From assembly GCA_018398585.1 (NCBI GenBank), contig JAGTTD010000005.1, forward strand, positions 39,496,750 to 39,560,749: a stretch of 64,000 nt of DNA, in the 5' to 3' direction. This document shows positions 35,327 through 46,727 of this stretch, piece by piece. Each line of letters starts with the position of its first letter. The stretch's first letter is position 1. Source of the stretch: Simmondsia chinensis. Taxonomy: Eukaryota; Streptophyta; Magnoliopsida; Caryophyllales; Simmondsiaceae. The notes below the pieces were generated by a model. The model was not told the DNA's origin. It ran no database searches and saw only the letters and a program-made list of their open reading frames with translations. A program made the translations under genes and the position numbers.

Positions 35327-35477
35327 ACAACAACAACAATACTCAGTGCTCAAAAGGCTTCCACCAAGAAAGGTTCGGGTGGAGGGGGGGGGGGGGATCA
35401 GATGTACACAGTCTTACCGCTACAGGGTGCTACCCTGAAGGGAAGCTCTTTCTGAGGGCCCCTAACCCTAAAAACCA
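35327..35477 (-). mobile_element. RTE-LINE/Au-type 3' tail copy
   Basis: Reverse copy: CAACAACAACAATACTCAGTG, then 'aaggttcgggtggaggg' with a G-run, 'gatgtacacagtcttacc' and 'gagggcccctaaccctaaaa'. Confidence 0.75.
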
Positions 35478-35951
35478 TCAAGCAATAAAACTCGGTCAAG
35501 TCAAATTCAAACTCACAGTCATAGTCACAGTTAAGTTAAATAAAATAGTATTAGATATGCAAACAATAATAAAACATCGGAAATGGCGAACATGTTACAA
35601 TGAAATAGACAATAGAATACAAAATAACATCCAAATAGTTCTTCGGGTATCTTATTTGAGGCGCCGGCTTTTATTTTATGAGTTTTCCTCGCTAATTATA
35701 GGAAAAAAAATCGATATCCAAATACAAAAAGTTAATTCCAAATAACAACAACTAATGCAAAAGATAGTTATGTACAAGAAGTTAAAGTAGCAAGTTTCCT
35801 CAAGTGGAGTTAAAGCTTTGTGCAAGTTACTATTGTGCCCTAGGTTAGGTTATTAGGTTTCAGGTCTCGGGTTATGGGTTGCGGAGTTTTTGTTTTCGAG
35901 AATACTGGGTTGTCATTTCGGGTTCTTAAAGAAAATACAGAAGAACCTGAA

Positions 35952-38920
35952 TCACCATCTTTCATTCACGTCCACATTATGCTCCTGAACCATCCAACAA
36001 ACTAGATGTTAGAGTATAGAATCATTCATGAGTCCTTTACGTACCAAAGGTAAGGAACGTTATTTGAGAAAGTCAAATCTTGAACATCTTGCATTAGCGA
36101 GATAGTGACATGGTTTATATTAAGAGTATAAAACAATTTCTCGGTCTTGATCCATCAGCTTCAACTTGAACTGTTGGGATAGTTATTTTCTTAGATATGA
36201 TATTGGAGTCTCGTTGACCGAGACATTGCGAGTTTGAATTTCGATAAATTCCCCTCGACATTAATATAAATTAAGCACATTATACGAGGCGGGACCTATG
36301 CATTATCCACATCTCAAGCCCAATGAGCTTGTATAAAATCATTCATTGGCTGTCATTCATTAGCTTAGACTCTTGTGATGGTTCTTTGAAAGTTGAAAAG
36401 ATAAGTAGATCGTACTTCTTTCATGGTGGAGTACCCTATGTCATCCAAGGAGCCGGTACCAGCGCTTGAACCAAAGCTCGTGTTTCGGCCAAGAAACGAG
36501 CTCGCGCTCCTTTGAACCGCATCCCATAACTCAGCAGGGTAAGTTACAGGGGAAGCAAATGGAGTGACCATTGAGTTATCTTCGAAATCTTCCATATGGA
36601 TCTCGTCGAATTTAGGCTCATCCCAACTTTGTTTCGAGGCATAATCCTCCTTTTGCATAATATCATCCATATCCATATGCACCGGAAATTTTGATGAAAT
36701 ATCATGCGAAGACACAGAAGTAAAGTTGTTTCCTGGGTAAACACCTTGTGATAGATTAGACCCATAGTAGTCATTTAATGAAGAAGTTAACGTTTGTGAC
36801 TGAATAACATTGGAGCAAGTGTGGTTATATTGATAATTCTCTAGGGTAATTGCGCTCGGTTCTGGACCGATTATGGAAGGGACCAAATTTTGGCTATCTA
36901 GAGACTGTCTTTGCAATACCATGTGGTTGTTTGGCGAGCTATCAAAATGTTTGATTGGGTAATTGATATTCTGACAACTCGGGTTTCCATAAGGAAAGAT
37001 TTTTTGTTCTGGATGTCTAAATTCTGACGACTTAGGTCCTCCTTGAATCATCGGTAGAGTCTGATGACTCAGGAATGAACCGGGTTGAAACTTGGTAAGG
37101 TTAGCATAACCTGCTTGAAGGGTGAGCCCTGATCGGGTGTCCATATAGCCAAGACCTCCAACTTGAGGAACGGAATTAGGGAAGTTTCGAGACCCCACCG
37201 GAAGACAAGGCAAGTCTTGACCACCCATTGCATCAACCATATTTGCTTGTTGATTCACCTCAGAGTTGTTTTTTTTCTTATAAAGCCTGTATTTCTGCAA
37301 ACAAAACTAGAATTTCAGATGAGTTGCAAATAATTTCAGTAACTGGGTGCCTAGGTCAACTTATGTGCATCTCAACTTATATGTGGATTCCACACGCAGC
37401 ATATATAGAGGTTTCATAACTTGCAACAGCCATATGGGCTTGTTGATTGCCAGCTTTTTCTTTTTTCTTATAAAGCCTGTATTTCTGCAAACACGAAATG
37501 AGATTTTAAGATGAGTTCCAAAAAGTTTTAGTAACTAGGGCGTCTATGTCAATTTACATGCATCTCAACTAATGTTCAGGTTGCTCACATAGCATACACA
37601 AAAGTTTCGCTATGTCAACATGGTAAGTTGAGCCCAATATACCCATATAAGGAATTGTTTGCACCTAATGGCAGGATTCTAGCCCAGACTTAGCGCTTCA
37701 TGAGCCCCCAAGTCCAAGTACCTTACCACTTGAGCCAACATCTAAAATTGTTGGATCGCATGGGGAATTTATCTCTTAGGCACCGTCACCAAACATTTCA
37801 TTTTGATACTATTATATATATATATATATTAATGAAGTACCACATTAGCATTTTTTTGGTAAAAGTTGTCTACTTTTTGACAAAAATTCACTATATTCCA
37901 GTAAATGGTATCTAGGTGATAAAATTTTAAAATCTAAGGTTCTCCTCTATTTTACATATTAAAATATAACAATAGACAGGTAATAAATAATCAAACTTTA
38001 AGGTATCTAAGTAATAATTTTCTGTTCACGTATTATAATTATAAAAGAAAAAAAAAAGAAAAGAGAAGAGAAAAGACGAGGAAAATTGCCTGGAGATGGC
38101 TAGCAACATTTTCTCTGGTAACACTTTTTTCGTTCATTATCTCCAATATCTTCTTCGGTACTGCTTCTGCATTTTACACTTTCTATTTCAAATACATCTT
38201 ACAAAGAAAAATATAAAATGATACCACCAGCCCGAGGGTCGGTCCTGAGAACTTTAGGGAATGGTCGGAAGCCGATGTTTTAAAAATAGGACCTTTTATA
38301 TGTATGTATTAACATTTTCTTAACAAAATGGAAGTTAAATCTGTACCAAACTAAGATGCACAAAAAGGTACAATCCCGTATTGCATGTAATCTAATATTG
38401 TAATATAAAGTGGACTATTCAAAATATATTTAAAAAAAAGACCCACCAATCAAACTTGCTTTGAGCCCCTAAAATCTCAAGACAAGCCTGATTTCTTCCT
38501 AGACTTGTATGTGTTGTGGCTAAGGGCTTTATTTTTTCCGCCTGTACTTTTTAATGGAAAAGCATATTTCAAGATTTAAGAGTGTTCGGCTTCAAAAGAA
38601 ACGCTCTTTTCAACGTAGTGTTTTTCTTTCGAATAGAGCCCTTGTGAAAACTAAAATTTTTTTTAATAATAGCGGAAATAATAATTTTTTCACAGTGTGA
38701 CCAATCTAACATTATTACGTAGTAAAAATAAGAGGGAGAGAAGAGACATACTGTCAAGACCCAAGTAATCAACGGCAGCAACAAACTTGGCATGCAACTC
38801 CCATGTCCAAATAAGCCTTGGCTTCTTTCGATTTGCGTTATTATTATTACTATTACTATTATTATTATTATTACTGTAAAGTCCTTTTTCATTTTCTACT
38901 TCTTTTCTTTTTCTGCTCTG

Positions 38921-38953
<33 letters not shown>

Positions 38954-41900
38954 ATTATTCTCCCCTGTTCCTGCATTTTTATGCTGACAATTAGGCTCGA
39001 CTCACCCAGTGAGCATATATAAAGTTCACACATTAATTTATCTCCTTCAAACAAAGACTTAAAGTCTTATTAAATTAGCACCCGTTATATAGATATACAA
39101 AATAAGTACAATTTTAAGAGTAAGAACTCCACCTTTTGAGCTAAATATAAAAATCCTACATAGGAGTGGTGAGAATGAAGAGATTGATTTATAAGATTAT
39201 TGGGTTACTCCACCTAATGTCAATTGGTTTTACATTGGAACCCCACTTGGGTTTATAAGTGGACCTCGTATGGTTTTGATCCACCTATGGTGGCAGACTT
39301 GCTTGCTAAACGAGGGGGATGGGTTTGTGCTTGAGGCTTCAGTCCTGCTCCTGTTTTCCGTGTTGTTCGTTTGGTTTTTCTTCATTTGGGATCCATGTCT
39401 GAGCTTGCTCTTGCGCGTCTTGCCTGGCTTGTGCTTGGTGTCTGTTGTGTTGTGTTTGGGTGTTTTACTTTTGGTGCCTGTTTATTCCCTGTTTGATATG
39501 GTCTCTTTTTTGTACCCACTTCCGTTTACGGGGTGGCTAAGGGCTCGTCTTTTCGAGTTGCCTATTTGTACTACGGCGGTGCCAATATTTATTGGGAAAA
39601 AAAAGTGGACCTCGTATATTCCAACTTCGTGGGTCGGGCTAAAAGGCCCGGTGAAATTTAACAAATAAAAGAATATATTAGATTTTACCAGGCCTAGGCC
39701 CGACCCATTGAGTGGGCACATACGAGGTCAACATATAAAGCTCAAGTGGGGTTTTATCCTGTAACTAATTGGCATTAGGTGAAGTAACCTACTAGGCTTA
39801 TATATTGGTCTCTTTCTTAACTAAACTCCTTTGTGGGATTTACATTTGACTAACAGGTGAAATTCTTAGCACAATATAAAATACAGTAATAAATACCTGT
39901 ATCGATAGATTTTTGGTCATCGGTATTATTGAGTTGAGTTTTTGGGTCAACAATGCTCCTTTTAAATGCATGCTTCCAAGTGGTCTTGAGTTCATTAATG
40001 CAAACAGGCTTCAAAAGGCAATCACAAGCTCCATGTCTAATTCCCTTCATCATTGCTTCTCTATCGTTATCAGCATGTAACACTGTAAATACCGAGCGCA
40101 AACAGAAGCGGACGTTCATAAAAGTTTCTAAAGTAGGGAGCGTGGAGCGAGCATTTATATTACTACATATTCGGTATGCATGAAAAAGTACTGAAATGTC
40201 ATTTACTGAACGGTTAAAGAACAAGATATCAAAACAAAATCAATACTAAGTAATAACCAATAAAATTGATTCCAGCATGTTTACATGATTCAATCATTCT
40301 TTGTATTGAGTGATAATTTTAACCAGCAAATTGTCGAATGAGTGTCTTTCTATCAAAAATGATTTAACGGCTATCCGAATCATGTTTTCCTTGAGTTTAA
40401 TGCGTGTTTAAAATGTGGAATCAAACTTAGAAACACTGAATTGTGCTTTTGAGTGCAAAACATCAGCATTTTAGACGTTTCCTATAACTATGCTTTAGAA
40501 AAAGCATTTCACATGACACGTGAAGCCTGATGTCGCAAACAATTCTTTGACACCACCCATTAGGTATTTGTGCCCCAACTTAAAGTATCGCGTCTAAGAG
40601 AATTTCCTAGTGGATGGTGTGCTGATGAATATAGGCTGTTATTTCTCTAATTATGAATAGTGATATACAGTAGAAATAAACTCGTAATTTTCAAAACAAC
40701 CTTTAATAAAATAGGGCGCAAGCAACCACTGAGGGATGCTTGGTGTATTGACTGGCTTTGTAAAAAAACGTCATACATATTAGCTGATATTATAATATAA
40801 AAGAGGAAAAAAGTCTCACTAACAACGGGGAGGTCCGTCTCAATGCCCACAAGTTCAAGGAGCTTAAAGCCATCCATGTCGGACAGATGGGCTGTTGTTA
40901 TTACCAAGTCATACTTGTTCTCTCTCAACATCCTCATTGCACTTTTCCCGTCACTTGTCACTGTCACTGCATTTACCCATAAAAAATACTATCAAGATTT
41001 GAGGCCTAGTGTTTAAAAGAAAATTAAGGCCTATATTAGCGTCGTAACATACAGAGAAAAAGAATGTCATCATATACAATATCTCTAATGAGGTATCCTG
41101 ACGTTATTTATATAGTAAGGTTGTGCAGTGTGCTTTCCTATTATTAGATCGAATTCTTCGTATTACTCAAGATTTCCAAATCTGGGGTTCTATCTAGGAT
41201 TGTTAGAGACTTTCAAATTCGTAACAGATTGAATTGAGAATCATAAGATTATGCTAAATGTATATTATAATTATTTTTGGTATTAGAACTAGTTATATAA
41301 TTCGCAAAATTATTGTATAAGACCTTAACTTATAGGGATATGTACAACAAATGTACCATATAAAATTACATTTTTATGTAGTCTAGATGTGTCATTTTAA
41401 AGATAATATGCTACTATCGTGTTTTAAATTACCTAATTTAAGATTACAACTAAAAATAAGTTTATTTTACGTGTCATCAGAACATAAAATGTTCAATATA
41501 ACCTCTTCCTACTCCAATATAAGAAAGTGACCCCGTTTATGATATATGCTTAAATCTTTGCTAGATTACTTTTTACTATACCTTTGTGAGATCGAGATAG
41601 GAACGATGTATAATCATAATCTTATCTGTTAGTTTTGGTTAAACTCTACTTCACATTCCTATAATAGTTTTCGACAAAAACGTATAAAAGAATGCGCTTT
41701 TACTTGAAACAAAATAAATAACTCCAACGTGGTATAAAAGATCAAATTGAACAAACGTATAAACATCAATAACATGAAAGATTAACGGGACAAATAAAAG
41801 AATCAAGAGAAAACCCGAAAGAATCCGAACCATTGTATTGGCAACTAAGAAGCTGATTTTCCAAGGCTTGAAGGTAAGTAACATCGCCATCAACCGCCAA

Positions 41901-41960
41901 TACCCGCATACCCACCGGAAATTCCTCGCTGATGTCATCTTTCCGGCGATCCTCCGTCAT
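35952..41960 (-). CDS. Copy A: type-B response-regulator-like protein with pseudo-receiver and GARP domain
   Basis: Seven exons, hand-spliced: 41831-41960, 40820-40966, 40082-39897, 38970-38752, 38166-38090, 37294-36416, 35984-35952 (556 residues). Phases match at every junction and copy B has the same structure. Exons 1-3 encode a receiver-like domain: RVLAVDGDVTYL (canonical DD is DG), YDLVITTAHLSDMDGFKLL where the phospho-acceptor Asp is Thr, and CLLKPV with the conserved Lys. Exon 4 has E10, basic and Asn runs, then the GARP/Myb-like domain: KKPRLIWTWELHAKFVAAVD, exon 5 KAVPKKILEIM and TRENVASHLQ, exon 6 KYRLYKKK. The C-terminus is Gln/Asn/Ser-rich. Exon 5 uses a GC donor. Known family role: cytokinin-output transcription factors; here phosphorelay control is probably lost, as in APRR-type proteins. 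Probably nuclear. Introns carry a LINE tail and other repeats. Confidence 0.85.
36100..36360 (-). repeat. Dispersed repeat in/near intron 6 of copy A
   Basis: Reverse-oriented copy: 'gagtataaaac', 'gatccatcagctt', 'gcgagtttgaatttcgat', 'aaattaagcac', 'ggcgggacctatgcattatc' and 'caagcccaatgagctt'. A relative sits in intron 6 of copy B in the same orientation to the gene, suggesting insertion before the duplication. Confidence 0.6.
37291..37670 (-). repeat. Tandem duplication (about 190 bp) of the exon-6 acceptor and start in copy A
   Basis: The intron end TTTGCAG plus the codons for KYRLYKKK occur twice on minus: at 37294 (used with the long ORF) and at 37484. The upstream copy reads KYRLYKKKEKAGNQQAHMAV, like copy B exon 6, then meets a stop after about 38 codons. 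Flanking intron sequence is duplicated too, and intron 5 is 795 bp here against 605 bp in B. If the 37484 acceptor is used, the protein ends shortly after GARP. Confidence 0.8.
39257..39617 (+). mobile_element. 5'-truncated poly(A) LINE tail in intron 3 of copy A, with TSD
   Basis: Direct repeat AAGTGGACCTCGTAT at 39257-39271 and 39603-39617 flanks a 331-bp unit ending 'gccaatatttattggg' plus A8. Same family as 31171-31395 and 42614-42795. It is inserted antisense to gene A and within another repeat (about 39140-39850). Confidence 0.82.
39618..39850. repeat. Dispersed repeat, half of an element split by the LINE tail
   Basis: 'aggcctaggcccgaccc', 'taactaattggcattaggtg' and 'cctactaggcttatat' recur at 50.07-50.25 kb inside the D remnant. 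The other half lies at 39.14-39.26 kb. Confidence 0.55.
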
Positions 41961-42044
41961 TTTCCGGCCAAGGAAAATTAGAAGAAAAATAAAATGAAAG
42001 TTTGTTGTTGTTGAAGAAGTGAGAGAGTGAATAGAGAGAAATGT

Positions 42045-42075
42045 AGTTAGAGATATTTATTTATTTAATTAAATA
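42045..42075 (-). promoter_or_regulatory. Putative core promoter of copy A
   Basis: On minus: AATTAAATAAATAAATATC, followed by a CT-rich leader ('ttctctctattcactctctc') about 85-110 bp before the ATG. The same layout precedes the ATG of B, which supports its being functional rather than chance AT-richness. Confidence 0.45.
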
Positions 42076-42600
42076 AAAATGATTAAATTAACGAAAAAAT
42101 TGGATAAATTGTTATCCTATAAAACAGAAATCTGGGGTCAACTAATTTGTTGCCTCAAGTTTCAAATTAGTCAACCAATTCCTCTGCTGTTTTGTTTTTA
42201 AATTTTTAATTTTCTAAATATTCAAAATCATATTTTAAAAATATGTTTTCTTTTTTTGAGGACGACAAAGCCCGAGGATCGGAAAAAAGGGTTTTTTCGG
42301 TCTTTTTGGTATGATTTTTTGTTCGCAGAATTCGGTTTTTGAAAAATATATAAATAATGTTTTAGAAATTGTTTATTTCTTATTTTTGAGCATTATTTTT
42401 TTAATTTTCCATTCAACTATGGAAAAATCTGGAAACAAAAAGTCAATGATTAAAAAATAAAACATTTTTAGAAACGTAAAATTGATGTTTTGGAAATAAT
42501 TAAATTATGCTTTTTGGCTTTCTGTTTTAAGTTTTCATTTAAAGTTGTAAACGCAAAATAAAACATCAGAGAAAAAAAAAACACTATAAAGTACAAACAT

Positions 42601-42808
42601 ATAGGCTATGGTTCCCAGTCTGAGCTTGTTTTGGGTAGCGTGTGCTCGGTGTCTGTTTTGTCGGGTTTGGGTGTTTTGGTTTTGATGCTTTTTTGTTTCC
42701 CTTTTTGTTCCCCCCTCCGTTTACGGAGTGGTCTGGGCCTCGTCTTTTCGAGCTACCTGTCTAATCTTCGGCTTTGCCGATATTTATCGAAAAAAATAGG
42801 CTATGGTT
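42601..42808 (+). mobile_element. 5'-truncated poly(A) LINE tail with 13-bp TSD
   Basis: ATAGGCTATGGTT at 42601-42613 and 42796-42808 flanks a unit with 'ccgtttacggagtggtctgg', 'tcttttcgagctacctg' and 'gccgatatttatcg' plus poly(A). Confidence 0.82.
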
Positions 42809-43276
42809 AGCAAACAATTTTCATAGTATTTTTTATAGCTTTTGGCTTTTTGACTAATCAAATAGCTAATAGCGTTGTTTTGTAAAAGTTTTATTGGTAA
42901 CATACTTTTGAAAAATAGTTTTTTAAAAGCTAAACAATTTAGCTTTTAACTTTTCAAACGCCACTGTAATCAAATTATATTTACTATTTTGCTCCTTCTT
43001 TCATCTTAATTTACCAAACATATTGTTCATTAGCTATCAACTAACAAATAATCAATCAGCTAAGAGATAATAGCTAATAGCTAAACGCAAACAACTAATA
43101 GTTACAGCCAAATATAACCACATAATGTATCACAAATATAGTTTTTGCCTTGAATTTTTTTAGGTTTATTTATATTTTAGTATCCAACCTTTTTGAAAGT
43201 AAAAAGGCTCTAAGCTTTTGATTTATTTTGTTAGTATTCCGCATAGGAAGCTTATGGGACAGATCATTTTAATTAT

Positions 43277-43515
43277 CAAAGAGGGCACCAATACTCCTTC
43301 ACCGAATCCCATTACAACTCCGAAGTTACGCGTGCTTGGGCGAGAGCAATACCAGGATGAATGACCTCCTGGGAAGTCTTCACTCTCAGGTTAGGGGCAC
43401 TCGAAAATAACCTCTTTTAAGGGGTAATACCTTGAAGGGGAAAGGCTGTGCACATCCGACCCCCCAGACTCTGCTCAGGCAGGAGCTCTTGGGCACTGGG
43501 TATGTTGATTTTGTT
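43277..43515 (+). mobile_element. 5S rRNA-headed SINE with RTE/Au-type tail (copy 1)
   Basis: Head: 'caccgaatcccattacaact', 'gaagttacgcgtgcttgggc' and 'gatgaatgacctcctgggaa' follow plant 5S rRNA through its A box, intermediate element and C box. It switches at 'ctcaggttaggggcactcg' to the Au/RTE body and ends 'ggcactgggtatgttg'. The TSD is not clear. Confidence 0.8.
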
Positions 43516-43735
43516 TTACTATGTTGACAAAGACATTCCTTAACCCTTTTTTGAAAACAAGAAAAAAATCTTCATTTTCAACCGTTAATGCTCCCTCGCT
43601 TTTTGCTTTTTATAAAATAAAATATTTTATCCAAACCTATTCTTTTTATTTTTATTCAAAACTCATCTTCATACTTTCTTCCACATTCTGCCTTTAATGG
43701 TCATTATTTTTCATATATGTGGTTTGGGGCTTTCT

Positions 43736-44160
43736 TTTTTTCCGATAAATATCAGCATAGCCGTAGTACATACAGACAACTCAATAAGGCGAGCCGTTAG
43801 CCACACTGTAAACGGCAATGGGTACAAAAAGAGGTCAGATCAACCAGCGAAAAAAAGGCACCATAATTAAAACAAAACAAGACTGGGGGACAGGCAGAGA
43901 CCAGAGCAAGCAGGACAACAGATGTATCCAAAGCAGATACACACCCAGAGACACCACACATAAGACAAAAACGACGACCTCCAAGAGGACGGAGGACAGG
44001 AAGGGAAAAGCCTCCCCCTCCCATGGAGCAAGCAAGGTACAAGGCAGGAGACACGCAGGAGAGGTACCGAGCCCACAGCATGGGAGGCGACGGGACACCT
44101 GGAGACCTCCTGAGGAATCATATCATCTGGGACAGTCAACCGGCGGTGGGTCAGATGGCT
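43736..44160 (-). mobile_element. Poly(A) LINE tail, longer copy
   Basis: On plus it begins with T7 then 'ccgataaatatcagcatagc' and 'cgagccgttagccacac...gtaaacggcaatgggtac', the reverse of the 31.3, 39.5 and 42.7 kb family. It extends about 250 bp further 5' than those. Open frames inside it have no recognised domain. Confidence 0.65.
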
Positions 44161-44593
44161 CAACCCATATAATACAAGTTTTATCCGTAAAATATTTTAT
44201 GCATTTTCTTTAATTTAGATATGGAAAAATAACAAGAGAGTCGAGGGAGAGATAACTGCATAGAAACATGGGTCAAGAATTCTGACAATTTTCGGTAAAC
44301 ATTATGTCTAATTTCAACATTTTACAATGAAAATCTACCACATTTTGTCAAAATGATACCAAATTGATAAAATATTTAAATTTTAAAGATCTCAAGGTAC
44401 TTAAATATAATTTTTTTTGTAAAAAGAAAAAGAAATCATTTCTCAACATCTTTTGAAAAAAATGATTTTAAATATTTAGAGAACAAAAATTTGAAAAGAG
44501 CACAACATAGGAATTGGTTGACTATTTCATAATTAGTTCCTAATTTATAGGATAATTTTTTATCCATTTTTTTTTCATTTAATTTTAATCATC

Positions 44594-44603
44594 TTTATAA
44601 ACT
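44594..44603 (+). promoter_or_regulatory. Putative TATA box of copy C
   Basis: TTTATAAACT about 107-116 bp before the C start codon, followed by 'cactctctcactccttc', which matches the leaders of A and B. Confidence 0.4.
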
Positions 44604-44892
44604 AATTAAATCAATCACTCTAACTACATTTTTCACTAATCACTCTCTCACTCCTTCAAAACCCATTAATTTTTATTTTAATTCTCTTCTAATTTTTGTT
44701 CGTCAGAAAATGATCAATTATTGCCAAGAACTTGGCCTAACTGAGCAATTTCCTATAGGGATGAGAGTCTTGTTCGTTGATGGTGACCGCACTTACCTTC
44801 GAATCCTGGAATCTCAACTTTGCAGTTCTCAATACAATGGTTTTTTTTTCGTTTTTCTTTTTTCTTTTGCCGTTTTTTTTTACTAATATATT

Positions 44893-45175
44893 GTCAAGGA
44901 ACTATCTATCCCTAAAGCTTAAGCTGATGGGTGAAGGTTCAGGATTGGGTTTATACTCTAACATGCCCCCTCACGTAAATGCCCATTTGGGCTTGAAGCG
45001 TGGATAACGCAAAGGCCCACCTCTTACCTTGTGCTTAATTGTTTTAATATTGAAAGTGGGAGCTGTTGAGATTCGAACTCCTGACCTCTTGGTTAAGGAA
45101 CCATCTATCCCAAAAGCTTAAACTAATGGGTGAAGGTTCATAATAGGTCTTATACTCTAACATATATGTTAGTTT
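44893..45175 (+). repeat. Dispersed repeat in intron 1 of copy C
   Basis: A full-looking copy: 'aaggaactatctatccctaa', 'gcttaagctgatgggtgaag', 'gcccatttgggcttgaagcg', 'aggcccacctcttaccttgt' and 'gagattcgaactcctgacct', then a second 'aaggaaccatctatcccaaa'. The repeated ends (about 44893 and 45098) suggest direct terminal repeats or two joined copies. Confidence 0.6.
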
Positions 45176-45727
45176 ATTAAATAACTTCATAATTTAGCTG
45201 TTCAATTGATGGATGGCATTCCGAGTTTTTGGGGGTACTTAAGATTTTGGGTTTGGTTTAGTCATAGAGAGTTGTTATTATCAGGACTAATGTTATTGCA
45301 TGGAACATTACGTAAACTTGTAGTAAATGTTATGCACAAAATCCTACTAAAGTGTGTCTAATAATAAATTACATCGCATACTTTCATGTGCACATATTAA
45401 AATATCAATTACTTATAGTATGTAGTATATATGATATGATGACATTCTTTTTCTCTTATCTTTTACTAGTTCATATAGGCCTCAATCTCGATATATATAT
45501 TTTTTAATGGATAAATGTAGTGACAACGACAAACGAAGGAATAAGTGCAATGACGATGTTGAGAGAGAAATGGAACGAGTATGACTTGGTAATAATAACA
45601 GTTGATATCCTTGACATGGATTGTTTTAGGCTTGTTGCATTTGCAGCTCTTCAGATGGACCTCCCAGTCATTTGTAAGTCATTCTCTTTCTCCTCTACAA
45701 ATTTGCGAATTCCAATTTTATTATATA

Positions 45728-46178
45728 CATGTATGCAGGGCTGCGAACGAGCCAAGTCGGCTCGCAAGCAGGTTTGACTCGACTCATTAAGGGCTCGGCT
45801 CGAAAGGTTCACGAGCCAACTCGTTTATGGATTTATGAACTGGCTCAATTATTGGCTCACATGTCTAAATTGTGTGGCGCTTCCTCCACCATTCATCATG
45901 TGTTTGTTTGTTTGAGTATTCAAATGTTTTTATGTTTTGCCCTGTTAAACTTTACTTCACTAAAGCTTAACGATCTAGCTCACCAAATAATCACGCTTAA
46001 ATGATATTGATACCAAGCTGGTCTCATTTAGTAAACGAGCCGATCTGAGTTGAGCACAGATATGCTGCTTGATTAGATAAATGATACCGCTATCAAACCG
46101 GTCTCATTGAGTTAACGACCAGAGCCGACCAAGCCGCGGCTTGGCTTGATTCGGCTCATTTGTAGCCCTATATGTATG
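45728..46178. mobile_element. hAT-like GAGCTCG-type repeat in intron 2 of copy C
   Basis: Unit 45736-46170, CAGGGCTGCGAACGAGCC to GGCTCATTTGTAGCCCTA. TSDs CATGTATG (45728-45735) and TATGTATG (46171-46178), 7/8. A homologous insertion lies at the matching place in D (49567-49933), so it predates the inverted duplication. Confidence 0.72.
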
Positions 46179-46727
46179 TGTGGGTGTGTATATCTTATGT
46201 ATCATACGTAGGCGTTATTTCTCACATTGAGGTCCCGTAAATGACAGTTGGGTTGCTTGGAGTCTATAAATGATCAGATAAAATTTAAATTATCTCCAAT
46301 AATATGTTACTTAGATAACTTAGTGTAAACAGGTTAACATATTTTTCAAGATCCAATGCAAGACAAAATTCAAACAAATTATCTAAACGAGTTATGTGTT
46401 ATCCCAAATCCAATCCAGTTCCAAAAATCCCGTCCCAAAACTGTTATCTTCTTATATTTTCATTATATTTTTTCATGTCAGATTTTACCGAACTTTTTAT
46501 CTAAAAAATTGTTGCGGAAATTGTACAGTGTTGATACCTAGTTATGACGATACGGAGGCACAGGGTAAGGGATATAAACTTGGAGCCATTAATTGCCTCC
46601 CGAAGCCTCTTCGCATTCAACAAGTCCAGCGAATTTGGAAGTATGTTTTTATGAAGAAGTATCGTCCAAAAACTAAACTCGATAATAGGGACGACCAAGA
46701 ATCTATCGTTATAGGTATTTATTACTG

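Larger units (their letters stand above)
44710..46714 (+). pseudogene. Copy C: receiver-only response-regulator fragment (exons 1-3)
   Basis: Exons 44710-44839, 45521-45673 and 46529-46714 keep open frames and good splice sites, with exon 1 and 3 lengths identical to A and B (130 and 186 bp) and exon 2 equal to B (153 bp). Exon 1 has MRVLFVDGDRTYL, exon 2 has YDLVIITVDILDMDCFRLV (phospho-acceptor Asp replaced by Thr, MDG changed to MDC), and exon 3 retains CLPKPL with the Lys. No GARP exons follow. A 5S-headed SINE lies 14 bp after the exon 3 donor, and reading through exon 3 would end in the SINE at 46816-46818. Most likely a truncated pseudogene, but a receiver-only product cannot be excluded because the frame is clean. 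Introns carry a dispersed repeat (intron 1) and an hAT-like element (intron 2). Confidence 0.75.

Noticed and set aside
38569..38892. Alternative minus-strand frame over exon 4 of copy A (and its copy B counterpart at 60243-60446)
   Set aside because: Out of phase with the GARP frame that is conserved in both genes.
39270..39668. 132-codon hydrophobic frame in intron 3 of copy A
   Set aside because: Coincides with a LINE tail with a 15-bp TSD; hydrophobicity comes from T-rich sequence.
43818..44213. 131-codon plus-strand frame and overlapping minus-strand frames
   Set aside because: They cover a LINE-tail copy; no conserved domain and mutually overlapping.
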